Assembly (NCBI GenBank): GCA_020849615.1
Contig: JADLFW010000013.1
Coordinates: 186,001 to 250,000, forward strand
Source of the DNA: Phycisphaerales bacterium
GTDB lineage: Bacteria; Planctomycetota; Phycisphaerae; Phycisphaerales; UBA1924
Reading direction: 5' to 3'
Length of the DNA: 64,000 nucleotides
Shown piece after piece: positions 27,631 to 35,810 of the stretch. The position numbers and the translations under genes were made by a program. The notes under the pieces were generated by a model. That model was not told where the DNA came from. It saw only the letters and a list, made by a program, of their open reading frames with translations, and did no database searches. How positions within the stretch are numbered: the stretch's first letter is position 1; the number at the start of each line of letters is the position of its first letter.

Positions 27631-28140
27631 GTGCGCATCCGGCGGCGGACCATCGCGTGGACCTCATGCGCGGTCTTCATTGCCGCGTTTGTGGTGATCC
27701 ACAACCTGCCTTTGAGATACCTGCCTTACTCGAAATGGACCGAGATCGACATCCATTCGGGGCGCCAGAGGGAGCTGCGCCTCGTGTTCGGCATGACGGT
27801 GAGCTCGCTTCCGAAACGTACCGCGTTTGGCGCTTTCGCTGAACAGCACCTCAATCCACTCGGCCCGCCGGTGTGGAAGTCCACACACTTTTCTTCGCCC
27901 TTCAACGGCACCAGAATCAACTTCAGATTCGGCGGGTTTCCAAGCGAGCTGATGGGGCTCATGACGATGTTCGAGATCTGGGAGATCCCCAACGAAGGCT
28001 GCATCGCTTTAGCGGATGCTGCCCTGAAGAGCCTGTCCATCGGCGAGGAGTTTGATCTCATCAAAGATCCCGAGGGCTGTTACACGCTCAAGAATGAATC
28101 CGGAAGAGTCCTTCTGGAATGGGACTCGGCAAGCGAGTGA
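27631..28140 (+). CDS. Hypothetical single-pass membrane protein
   Basis: A 169-residue protein with an N-terminal membrane anchor (TIAWTSCAVFIAAFVVIHNL, residues about 6-25) and an extracytoplasmic domain of mixed character. GTG 27631 was chosen because TGGAGGT lies 7 nt upstream; the ATG nine codons earlier has none. Codon use is less G+C-biased than its neighbours. No family is recognised. Confidence 0.6.
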   Translation: MRIRRRTIAWTSCAVFIAAFVVIHNLPLRYLPYSKWTEIDIHSGRQRELRLVFGMTVSSLPKRTAFGAFAEQHLNPLGPPVWKSTHFSSPFNGTRINFRFGGFPSELMGLMTMFEIWEIPNEGCIALADAALKSLSIGEEFDLIKDPEGCYTLKNESGRVLLEWDSASE

Positions 28141-28158
28141 GCGTTTCCATCGCCCGTC

Positions 28159-28950
28159 TCACCGGCGAGGCTGTGCCCCCTCACCGTTGCCCGCCTCCAT
28201 CGTCTCCACCCGCCCCAGCCTCCATCGGTAGTCAATCGGCGCCACCCGCGTCGCCAGCTCCAGCACGATGTCGTTCTGCCCCAGCCGCGCGAGATACTCC
28301 CACCGCGCGCTCACCACCTGCACCGCCCGCTCATCCCACGCCGATTCATCGCGGAAGACCTCGGCCAGCCGCACCTTCCGCGCGCGCGGGCCCGGCGCCA
28401 GCCCCATCGGCTCGTACTTCAGCACCTTCCTCGCCTCATCCAGTGATCCGAAGATCGATCCCGGCACCGGCTCGGGCTGCGCTGCCGGGTCGATCTCCAG
28501 CTCCGCGTTCGCCTTCCTGTCCTTCGACCGCACCTTGGCCCGGAGCCGGCCCTCCGCTTCCCCCAGCTCCACCCGCGCCCGGTTGAACTTAAAGTCGCTC
28601 GTCAGGTTCCCGCCCCACGCCATCAGGCTGTTGTCCGCATCCGACCGCAGGAAGTACAGCCCGCGCTGCGCGGGCCCGCCCTCCAGGCTCACCGACACCA
28701 TCAGCCGGTACGCCGCATGGTGATAGCTCACGCCCAGCGCCCCGGGCCAGCCGCCGGGCCGCATCCGCTCCACCCGGCACACCACGATGTTCCAGAACGC
28801 CCACACCCGGCCGCCCGACTCCACCGTCATCAGCTCAAACCCCGCGGGCGCCATCGACCGCACCGACTCCGCCGGCGTCCGGTACCACACCAGCACGCAC
28901 TCGGTGATGCGCCCGACCATCGTGACGGGCCTGGGCAGCGGAATCCGCAT
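28159..28950 (-). CDS. DUF2071-like protein
   Basis: A 263-residue soluble protein. FWNIVVCRVERMRPGG, YHHAAYRLMVSVSLEG and RGLYFLRSDADNSLMAWGG resemble YqjF/DUF2071 acetoacetate decarboxylase-like barrel proteins (GLYFLRxDAxN). The active-site Lys of true decarboxylases is not evident. TACAAC lies 8 nt before the ATG. Confidence 0.55.
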   Translation of the reverse strand: MRIPLPRPVTMVGRITECVLVWYRTPAESVRSMAPAGFELMTVESGGRVWAFWNIVVCRVERMRPGGWPGALGVSYHHAAYRLMVSVSLEGGPAQRGLYFLRSDADNSLMAWGGNLTSDFKFNRARVELGEAEGRLRAKVRSKDRKANAELEIDPAAQPEPVPGSIFGSLDEARKVLKYEPMGLAPGPRARKVRLAEVFRDESAWDERAVQVVSARWEYLARLGQNDIVLELATRVAPIDYRWRLGRVETMEAGNGEGAQPRR

Positions 28951-28983
28951 CGGGACATGTTGTAGCCGCCATCACGCCGCCGA

Positions 28984-29511
28984 TCACCCCCCATACCCCA
29001 GCGGGCCCGACAGCACCCACAGGAACACCGCGAAGGACCCGTTCAGCACCACCACCCACAGCACCCCCGCGGTGATCAGTTTCTCCCCTGATTTACGGGC
29101 CCGCCACGCGAACACGCCCGCCATCACGATGTCGGCCGCGATCAGGATCGCCAGGTGCAGCCTCATCATGAAATCGGGCTCATTCGCGATCCCCAGCGTC
29201 CCGGCGGCCGCGTTGAGCGCCGCCGCGCTCACCAGCAGGCACTCCCCGATGCTCATCGCGATCAGGCACGTGTCGAACCAGCCCGCGATCCTGCCCGCCC
29301 GGTCGGCGCGGCACGGCGTCATCGCCAGCACGGTCATCCCGACCACCAGCCACGACAGCCCCGCCGAGATCCCGATCCCCGCCGCGATCGGCACCAGCCG
29401 CTCCGCCCCCGGCAGCAGCGCGAAGCTCCCCGCGTGAAGCCCCGTCCCGATGAACGCCCACACCCCCAGCAGCGCCCGGGCCTGCCGCGACAATCCCGTT
29501 CCCTCACCCAT
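28984..29511 (-). CDS. Hypothetical four- to five-helix membrane protein
   Basis: A 175-residue hydrophobic protein with membrane segments at about residues 12-32, 40-65, 80-105, 120-140 and 148-170. No motif is recognised. The start has no ribosome site but TAGGCT 6 nt upstream (29523-29518), one of the clearest leaderless starts here. It is divergent from the universal stress protein gene. Confidence 0.6.
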   Translation of the reverse strand: MGEGTGLSRQARALLGVWAFIGTGLHAGSFALLPGAERLVPIAAGIGISAGLSWLVVGMTVLAMTPCRADRAGRIAGWFDTCLIAMSIGECLLVSAAALNAAAGTLGIANEPDFMMRLHLAILIAADIVMAGVFAWRARKSGEKLITAGVLWVVVLNGSFAVFLWVLSGPLGYGG

Positions 29512-29517
29512 GCCCCC

Positions 29518-29523
29518 AGCCTA
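29518..29523 (-). promoter_or_regulatory. -10-like hexamer, leaderless start
   Basis: TAGGCT on the minus strand ends 6 nt before the ATG at 29511. Only GGGGGC lies between. Confidence 0.4.
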
Positions 29524-29611
29524 CCGGGCCCGGCGCACGCTGGGGTCGATTTCCCCCTCCGCCCGCGCTCCTCTCCATCACTAGACTCCCCCGCACCACG
29601 GAGCCCCGGAC

Positions 29612-30517
29612 ATGGACAAGCTCGAATCCATCGTCGTCGGTATCGACTTCACCCCCTCCTCGGCCGTTGCACTCCGCCAGGCCCGCCGCATGGCCGAGTG
29701 GAACCGGGCCCGCCTCCACCCCGTGCACATCATCGATACCCTCGTCGTGCAGGACCTCCAGGAGGTCCTCACACCCTACCAGCGTGACATCCGCGAAGCC
29801 CTCGAGGCCGACGCCCGCGCGGAATGGAAGAAGTTCGCCCAGCCCCTCGACCTCGGGCCGGGCCTGCCCATCGACATCCGCATCGACAACCGCGTCCACG
29901 GCATCCTCGACGCCGTCCGGCGCCACCGGGCCGACCTGCTCATCCTCGGCGCCTTCGGCATGCAGGCCCCCAACCTCGGCATGGGCACACTCGCCACCGC
30001 CGCCGTGCGCCGCGCCCCCACCAAGGTCCTGCTCGTCCGCGACAACCAGCCGGGCCCGTTCCGCACCATCGTCGCCTGCGTCGACTTCTCACCCACCTCG
30101 CTCCGCGTTCTGGAAGCCGCCGGCCGCATCGCGGTCCAGGATGGCGCTGCCCTGCACATCCTCCATGTCTACTCCCCGCCGTGGGAGCAGCTCCACTACC
30201 GCTCGCCCACCCTCGAAGCCGATCCCGGCATCGCCTCCGGCTACCGCGGCGCCCTCGAACGACGCCTCCGCGAGTTCAGCATCCCCGCACTCCCCGACCC
30301 CGCCTACCTCAAGCCCTCCTTCATCCTGCACGACCACCCCAGCCACGGGCCCGGCGTCGTGGAGTACGCGCGGCACACCGCCGCCGACTTGGTCGTCATG
30401 GGCACGCGCGGCCGGGCCAATCTCCGCGACTTCTTCATGGGCAGCACCGCCGAGCGCGTCCTCGCCTCCGCGCCCTGCTCCATCCTCGCCATCAAGCCCC
30501 AGGACTTCGAGGGCTGA
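29612..30517 (+). CDS. Tandem universal stress protein
   Basis: A 301-residue protein with two Usp domains (about 1-145 and 150-299). Each starts with a hydrophobic strand and Asp (IVVGIDFTPSS; IVACVDFSPTS). The second has the full nucleotide-binding signature GTRGRANLRDFFMGSTAERVL. The first has a variant (GAFGMQAPNLGMGTLATAAV). ATP binding is likely at least in the second half. The leader starts near TAGACT (29582-29587) and has GGAG before the ATG. Its last 26 nt overlap the convergent MFS gene. Confidence 0.88.
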   Translation: MDKLESIVVGIDFTPSSAVALRQARRMAEWNRARLHPVHIIDTLVVQDLQEVLTPYQRDIREALEADARAEWKKFAQPLDLGPGLPIDIRIDNRVHGILDAVRRHRADLLILGAFGMQAPNLGMGTLATAAVRRAPTKVLLVRDNQPGPFRTIVACVDFSPTSLRVLEAAGRIAVQDGAALHILHVYSPPWEQLHYRSPTLEADPGIASGYRGALERRLREFSIPALPDPAYLKPSFILHDHPSHGPGVVEYARHTAADLVVMGTRGRANLRDFFMGSTAERVLASAPCSILAIKPQDFEG

Positions 30518-31889
30518 TCTCCCCCGTCTCCTCGCGGGCCAGGACCTCCGCGCTCGCCGGCACCGCCGCTTCAGCCCCGCCCGGCGGCACCGATTCCTCG
30601 TGCAGCGCCCCCAGCTTCCTCAGCTCCGGCCACATCCACGCGATCCACGCCGCCACCAGGATCGTCCCCACCCCGCCGCTCACCACCGAAATCAGCGGCG
30701 AGAACACCTTCGCCACCAGCCCCGACTCGAACGCCCCCAGCTCGTTGCTCGACTCGATGAACACCGTGTTCACCGCCGACACCCGCCCGCGCAGGTGCTC
30801 GGGCGTCCGCACCTGCACCAGCACGTGCCGCACCACCACCGAGATGTTGTCCACCGCGCCCGCCACCGTCAGCGCCGCGATCGACAGCCACAGCGAAGTC
30901 GACACCCCGAACACCACCGTCGCCGCCCCGAACCCCGCCACCGACCACAGCAGCGCAGCCCCGGCCCGGCGGAACGGCGGCAGGTGCGCCAGCACCAGCG
31001 ACATCACCAGCGCCCCGATGAACGGCGCGGCCCGCAGCACACCCAGCCACTCCGGGCCTACATCCAGAATGTCCTTCTGGTAAATCGGCAGCATCGCCGT
31101 CGCCCCGCCCAGCAGCACCGCGAACAGGTCCAGCGTGATCGCCCCCAGCACCGTCTTCTCCCGCCGCAGGTGCCCCACACCCTCCGCCATCGACTTCATC
31201 GTGAACCCGCCCGTCGCCCGCGCCGCCTCCCGCGGCCGGATCAGCGAGGCGCTCAACGCGAAGATCCCGCACGCCGCCGCCGTCACCACGTACACGGGCC
31301 AGGCCGCGCCGAACTCCGCGATCAGCACCCCCGCCGCCAGCGGGCCCGCCATCGCCGAGAACTGGAACACCCCCGAGTTCCACGTCACCGCGTTGTGGAA
31401 CACCCCCGGCTCAATGATCTGCGGCAGCAGGCTCGACCGCGATGGCCCGTTGAACACCCGCGCGCACCCCGTCAGGAACAGCGCCGCGTAGATCAGCCCC
31501 ACCGGCGCCCGGAAGTACGACGCCGCCGCCAGCCCCATCACCACCACCGCGAACGCCGTCTGCGTCAGCACCAGCACCCGCCGCCGGTCGTACGCATCCA
31601 CGATCTGCCCCGCCGGCAACGCCAGCACGATCACCGGCAACGCCCGGGCCAGCCCCGTCAGCCCCAACGCCATCGCGCTCCCCGTCCGGTCGTAGATCTC
31701 CCACCCGATCGCCGTCCCCATCATCTGCAGGCCCGTCGATGACACCACAAACCCCGATGCAAACCGCCGGTAGTTCGCGCTCCGCAGCGCCGCGTACGCA
31801 TCGTGGGGCCTTCGAGATGGGCCGGGCCGGGCTGACACGGCCTTCAGGGTAGACCCCCGTCGCGCCCCCGCCCGATCAGGCCCGTCCAT
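30492..31889 (-). CDS. MFS transporter, MFS_3/EntS-like
   Basis: A 465-residue protein with 11-12 hydrophobic segments. DAYAALRSANYRRF, the motif DAYDRRRVLVLTQ between helices 2 and 3, and RVFNGPSRSSLLPQ match the MFS_3 exporter group that includes the enterobactin exporter EntS. The substrate is unknown. ATG 31889 follows a possible 36-codon leader frame by 4 nt, and no independent ribosome site is visible, so translation may depend on coupling. Confidence 0.8.
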   Translation of the reverse strand: MDGPDRAGARRGSTLKAVSARPGPSRRPHDAYAALRSANYRRFASGFVVSSTGLQMMGTAIGWEIYDRTGSAMALGLTGLARALPVIVLALPAGQIVDAYDRRRVLVLTQTAFAVVVMGLAAASYFRAPVGLIYAALFLTGCARVFNGPSRSSLLPQIIEPGVFHNAVTWNSGVFQFSAMAGPLAAGVLIAEFGAAWPVYVVTAAACGIFALSASLIRPREAARATGGFTMKSMAEGVGHLRREKTVLGAITLDLFAVLLGGATAMLPIYQKDILDVGPEWLGVLRAAPFIGALVMSLVLAHLPPFRRAGAALLWSVAGFGAATVVFGVSTSLWLSIAALTVAGAVDNISVVVRHVLVQVRTPEHLRGRVSAVNTVFIESSNELGAFESGLVAKVFSPLISVVSGGVGTILVAAWIAWMWPELRKLGALHEESVPPGGAEAAVPASAEVLAREETGEISPRSPGA

Positions 31890-31893
31890 CACA

Positions 31894-32004
31894 TCATGAA
31901 GGGAACCACATCCGCCAGCACGTGCGCGAACAGTCCGCGCGGGCCTGCGCCTCAGCACCGCCCGCCTCCTCGGTTACATCAGCTGCCGCGGGTTCATCAG
32001 TCAC
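31894..32004 (-). CDS. Possible 36-residue leader peptide
   Basis: GTG 32004 to TGA 31894. TAGACT (32018-32013) ends 8 nt before the GTG, and the stop lies 4 nt before the ATG of the MFS gene. The acidic, Ala-rich peptide has no known relative. It could be a coupling leader or simply part of an untranslated leader. Confidence 0.3.
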   Translation of the reverse strand: MTDEPAAADVTEEAGGAEAQARADCSRTCWRMWFPS

Positions 32005-32012
32005 GCCGGGCC

Positions 32013-32018
32013 AGTCTA
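32013..32018 (-). promoter_or_regulatory. -10-like hexamer upstream of the MFS gene
   Basis: TAGACT on the minus strand, 8 nt before the GTG at 32004 and about 124 nt before the MFS start. Confidence 0.3.
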
Positions 32019-32047
32019 ACCAAAGCCGGGCCCCGCCACCGGGCTCA

Positions 32048-33208
32048 TCATCCCCGCCACAGCGACAGCACGATCTCGAATGCGATCAGCGCGATGATGA
32101 TCCACTCCAGCGTCTCCATCCGCCGGTTCGTCCGCCGGTCCGCGAGCTTCCCGTACAGGCTGTCCAGGATCCCGATCTTCCTCAGGATGCTCGCATCCCA
32201 CTCCGGCAGGTGCAGCCGCTGCGCCGCCACCCGGTACACCCTCGCCAGGTACTGATCGCCGATCAGCTTCAGCGCGTTGTTCACGCTCTCGAACAGCTGC
32301 GCCCCATCCGCCTGCAGCTCCGCGATCCTCCGCAGCGACCCGCCGCCGCCGCCCGGAAAGATCATCTGCCACCGGCTCTGACGCGACAACCCCTCGTACG
32401 CCTCATCCATCGCGTGGTCGAGCCTGTCATCCAGGTGCCGCATCTCCAGCAGCTCGACATTCGCGAACTCCAGCACCGTCCTCACATCCTCCGGATCGCG
32501 GTCCACCACCAGCGCCGCGTTCCAGTCCACCAGCGCCAGGTCATCCGCCCCGTACGACACCCGGCACGCCAGCGCATCCTCCACTTCCTGCGCCGACTGC
32601 TCCCGCCGCTCCCCACGCAGGATCTTCGCCAATAGCCCCCGGTGCCCCTCCACCAGCGCCGCCCCATCCCCCTCCACATCGTGCAGCTCGAAAACCAGGT
32701 AGTCCTCCACGAAGTCCGTCACGCCGGGCCTCGCCACCGCCTCCCTCACCATCTCCAGCATTGCATCCACACGCCGCCGCGAATCCAGCAGCAGCTCGTG
32801 ATGCTCGTTCAGCGTCAGGCTCAGGTCCAGCAGGCCCGGCAGCAGGCCCGACACCGGGATCCGGTACCCCACGCTCACCGCGCCGAAATCAAACAGCAGG
32901 AACTCCACCCCCGGCTCGGTCTCGTACCCCCCGATCTTCACCGCCGGGCCCGGCTCGCTCACCCGCACCGGCGGCGGGTCGAACGTGAAGTACGCCGGCG
33001 CGTGCCGCTTCCTCCCCAGCACCTCCCGCGATGCCCCCTCCGCGATCAGCCGCTGCGCCCGCTCCAGGTCGATCGAAAACCCGATGTCGTACGCGAACAG
33101 CACGTGGCACACCCCGCGCCGCACAGCCGGGCCCGCCGGCGATATCGGCGCGGCCGAGGGGTGGGGGACCTGTGGGGCCGATGGGGGTTGTGGGGGGATC
33201 GCCGCCAA
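32048..33208 (-). CDS. RMD1/RMND1-family (DUF155) membrane-anchored protein
   Basis: A 386-residue protein. It has a cytosolic body with VCHVLFAYDIGFSIDLERA, FLLFDFGAVSVGY, EDYLVFELHDVEG and LLEMRHLDDRLDHAMDEAYEGL, then a C-terminal membrane helix (EWIIIALIAFEIVLSLW). This arrangement is typical of the DUF155 family that includes yeast RMD1 and mitochondrial RMND1. The bacterial role is not settled. Start is TTG 33208 with GGAG 10 nt upstream; TAGGAT lies further upstream. Confidence 0.75.
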   Translation of the reverse strand: MAAIPPQPPSAPQVPHPSAAPISPAGPAVRRGVCHVLFAYDIGFSIDLERAQRLIAEGASREVLGRKRHAPAYFTFDPPPVRVSEPGPAVKIGGYETEPGVEFLLFDFGAVSVGYRIPVSGLLPGLLDLSLTLNEHHELLLDSRRRVDAMLEMVREAVARPGVTDFVEDYLVFELHDVEGDGAALVEGHRGLLAKILRGERREQSAQEVEDALACRVSYGADDLALVDWNAALVVDRDPEDVRTVLEFANVELLEMRHLDDRLDHAMDEAYEGLSRQSRWQMIFPGGGGGSLRRIAELQADGAQLFESVNNALKLIGDQYLARVYRVAAQRLHLPEWDASILRKIGILDSLYGKLADRRTNRRMETLEWIIIALIAFEIVLSLWRG

Positions 33209-33311
33209 GCAAAGCTCCGGAGACTCATCCTAACCGCCGGGCCGGCCCGACCGCACGCGGCCGCCGCGCTTGCGGTACATTGCCGCCTTCAGCCCCCAGG
33301 GAGGACACCGC

Positions 33312-33629
33312 ATGCCCCGCGCCCCGCTCACCGGCCTCTTCTTCGCGCTCATCGCCGCCTGCTCGCTCCTCATCGGCTGCGAACAGGCCCGCGTCAACCA
33401 GGAAAGTTACGACCAGATCAAGGTCGGCATGTCCTACGAGGAAGTGAAGTCGATCCTCGGCGGCGATGGTGTGGATGAGACGCCCTCGGGCACCAGCATT
33501 TCCGGCGCGGGCGTCGCCTCGGGCTCCGGCGCCTCCGAGAAGCTCTACGTCTGGAAGGACAAGAACAAGTCGATCACGGTGAACATCAAGAACGGCAAGG
33601 TCACCAACATCAACAAGTTCGGGTTTTGA
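33312..33629 (+). CDS. Small DUF3862-like lipoprotein
   Basis: A 105-residue lipoprotein with lipobox IGC (Cys about 22). The body YDQIKVGMSYEEVKSILGGDG...KLYVWKDKNKSITVNIKNGKV is the SmpA/BLIP-like fold (DUF3862), where a GMSxxEVxxILG helix precedes a strand with Trp. A Gly/Ser-rich loop interrupts it. A strong GGGAGGA site precedes ATG 33312. TACATT at 33276 could be its -10 box. Confidence 0.7.
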   Translation: MPRAPLTGLFFALIAACSLLIGCEQARVNQESYDQIKVGMSYEEVKSILGGDGVDETPSGTSISGAGVASGSGASEKLYVWKDKNKSITVNIKNGKVTNINKFGF

Positions 33630-33635
33630 GCCCGC

Positions 33636-34109
33636 TCAGGTCCTGGCGCCCTCCCGCTTGGCCGCCATCAGCCCGCGGACGTACGCCACGAACTCATCGT
33701 GCAGGATCTTCATGCCCGGCTTCTCGATCATCCGCTGGAACGACTCCTCCCCGAAGATCGACTCCATCTTGTTCACCCAGCTGTTGTAGTAGTCATCGGG
33801 CAGCTGCCCCTGCCGGTGGCTGAACCACGCGATCTCGAAGAGCGAGAGCTGCATCAGGTTCAGGAAGTAGTCCTGCACCGCCCGCGGCGAGGTCAGCCCC
33901 TCCACATCGTGCTTGTGCACGCTCGCCAGTTCGGGCGAGTCCACCCGGATGCGGCGGAGCTGATTCTGCAGCTCGACCATCTTGGAGAAGTTGGCGACGT
34001 ACATCGCCCGCTGCCACTTGCGCAGCTGGATGGCGCCGAAGATCATCGACGCCGCGATCGCGAACGACGACACCGACTGCAACATGACCTGCACGACCTG
34101 GAGCGTCAC
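33636..34109 (-). CDS. Hypothetical membrane-anchored protein
   Basis: A 157-residue protein with one N-terminal hydrophobic segment (residues about 8-28) and a helical cytosolic domain (LRKWQRAMYVANFSKMVELQNQLR, LNLMQLSLFEIAWFSHRQG). GGAGG lies upstream of the ATG. It is convergent with the lipoprotein gene. No family can be named with confidence. Confidence 0.6.
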   Translation of the reverse strand: MTLQVVQVMLQSVSSFAIAASMIFGAIQLRKWQRAMYVANFSKMVELQNQLRRIRVDSPELASVHKHDVEGLTSPRAVQDYFLNLMQLSLFEIAWFSHRQGQLPDDYYNSWVNKMESIFGEESFQRMIEKPGMKILHDEFVAYVRGLMAAKREGART

Positions 34110-34147
34110 GGGAGGTTCTCCTTGTGGGAGAGAACGCTAGGCCGATG

Positions 34148-34227
34148 TAGACTGCGCCCGTGCCCGATCCCGTCTGCATCTCATGCGGCTATGGCATTCC
34201 GCACCAGGCTTCTAATAGACTCGCGCC
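34148..34227 (+). pseudogene. Decayed duplicate of the start of the next gene
   Basis: TAGACT, 6 nt, GTGCCCG, then GTCTGC...TGCGGCTAT mirrors TAGACT, 6 nt, ATGCCCG...GTCTGC...TGCGGCCAT of the next gene 68 bp downstream. The frame from GTG 34160 encodes a Cys-x-x-Cys-Gly-Tyr zinc-knuckle start and then runs on in the wrong frame. It looks like a tandem duplication of a promoter plus start region. Confidence 0.35.
34216..34221 (+). promoter_or_regulatory. -10-like hexamer, leaderless start
   Basis: TAGACT ends 6 nt before ATG 34228, with CGCGCC between and no ribosome site. Confidence 0.4.
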
Positions 34228-35691
34228 ATGCCCGCGGAAGCGCCCGTCACCGTCCATCCCGCGCCCGTCTGCCCCGAGTGCGGCCATCTTCACGACGGCT
34301 CTACCCCCGCCCCGCTCAAACGCGCCCGCCGCCTCTGGGCCCGCCGCGGCGCGGCCCTCGGCCTCCTCGCCCTCATCGTCGTGATCGTCGCTCCCTCGCA
34401 AACCTACCGCTTCGCATTCTCCGGCGAGACCATCCCACGCATCGTCACGCCCGCCTTCACCACCGCCCAGCTCCGGGCCCTCGCCGAGGACCTCCCCGCC
34501 CCAGCGGGCCTCGCCAATGGCGTCCTCCAGGCGAGCGAGCCGATCGATCCCGGTCAGCCGGGCCGCCGCCGCATCCTCGTCGGTTTCGTCCACGCCGATA
34601 TCGCGCACCGCCAATCCTGGACCTTCGGCTGGCCCACGCCCTGGCTCGCGTGCACTCGCTCGAGCTTCTACGAAGACGCCGTGCGCGGCGAAGGCTTCAT
34701 CCCCGCCGTCACCGACAGCCAGGCCGAGGTCTACCGCCCCCACACACTCCCCCGGGATGCCCGCCGCCTCCCGCCCCGCCCACGCCTCACCTGGGAACGT
34801 GCCTCGTTAATCTGGTACGTCCGGCCCGAGCTCACCTCGGGCATCGATATCTCAACGTCCTTCAGCCCGCTGGCGCTCGCCCCCGCCGTGGTGATCCTCT
34901 TCGCCTCGTGGTTCCTCGCCGGCGTCGTCGCGCGCCGGCGCGGCGTCACCGACCGTCGCCGACTTCGCCGCGCGCGGCTCATCGCCTCGGCGGGCGCGGC
35001 CATCATCCTCATCGCCGCCGCCCTGATGACCGCCAAGACGGAAGACCATCCCCTCTACGTCATGCCCGGCATGACGCAAGTCGGCATGCCGCCCGCCGTT
35101 GCCTTTTCCTACAACGGCTTCCAGCCCCTCCCCACCGATCGAGACGGCATCCAAGAGCTCGCCGCCCGCGGGCACGATGGCGATGTCAGGCTCGCCCGCC
35201 AGATCATCCACGACACCGGGTCGACCAACCTCGACGATGGCAAGCCCTGGTACCTGGCCTCCACCGCGCTCATCGAAACGGTCGTCGATGACAAGCAATC
35301 CCTCTCCTGGCATCCCCGGGCCCTGCCGTTCCTTAGTTTCTCACGCGCCACGTACCTCCGCCGCCCCGAGTTCGGGCCCGGTCAATACGTCCCCGCCGAC
35401 CGCAGCCTCCGAGTCCGCTGGAAAGACGATTGGCTGCTCATCTCCTTCGCCCCTGGGTCGGGCCCCGCCTACCGCCTGGGCCTCAACCCCGAACTGCCCG
35501 CCCTCCTCATCCTCTTCATGCTCGTCGGCGCCTTCCTCTGCGCCCGAGCCTCCTCGCGCCTCTTCCGAGCCCGCGCCCGCCGCCGCACAGCCGCGGGCCG
35601 CTGCATCCTCTGCAACTACCAGATGCTCGTCGCATCCATCGCGCCGCCGCCCCCGCAGGCTCCTGCTCACGATTCAGGACGCCGAGACTGA
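34228..35691 (+). CDS. Membrane protein with terminal zinc-knuckle motifs
   Basis: A 487-residue protein. It starts with a CPECG pair (residues about 15-18), then a membrane helix (about 41-58), a large extracytoplasmic domain, two helices around residues 213-233 and 250-268, a second extracytoplasmic domain, and a last helix (about 425-445). It ends with a Cys pair, CILC. The flanking Cys pairs could form half-ribbons. No enzymatic motif is recognised. The start lacks a ribosome site (see TAGACT at 34216). Confidence 0.6.
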   Translation: MPAEAPVTVHPAPVCPECGHLHDGSTPAPLKRARRLWARRGAALGLLALIVVIVAPSQTYRFAFSGETIPRIVTPAFTTAQLRALAEDLPAPAGLANGVLQASEPIDPGQPGRRRILVGFVHADIAHRQSWTFGWPTPWLACTRSSFYEDAVRGEGFIPAVTDSQAEVYRPHTLPRDARRLPPRPRLTWERASLIWYVRPELTSGIDISTSFSPLALAPAVVILFASWFLAGVVARRRGVTDRRRLRRARLIASAGAAIILIAAALMTAKTEDHPLYVMPGMTQVGMPPAVAFSYNGFQPLPTDRDGIQELAARGHDGDVRLARQIIHDTGSTNLDDGKPWYLASTALIETVVDDKQSLSWHPRALPFLSFSRATYLRRPEFGPGQYVPADRSLRVRWKDDWLLISFAPGSGPAYRLGLNPELPALLILFMLVGAFLCARASSRLFRARARRRTAAGRCILCNYQMLVASIAPPPPQAPAHDSGRRD

Positions 35692-35810
35692 GTGAGTCTT
35701 CGAACGAAGTCTCGGATCCCTCACATCCCCCGTCCCATAGATCCCGCTGCCGGTGCGGTTCTCCGCCTCTCTATCCCCTGTGTTCGATCCCCTGTTCCCT
35801 ACCATCCCCC

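Noticed and set aside
35692-35810. Longer N-terminus for MnmG
   Set aside because: The upstream part of the frame is repeat-like and antisense-like in composition, and the FAD motif begins 11 residues after GTG 35811, the normal spacing.
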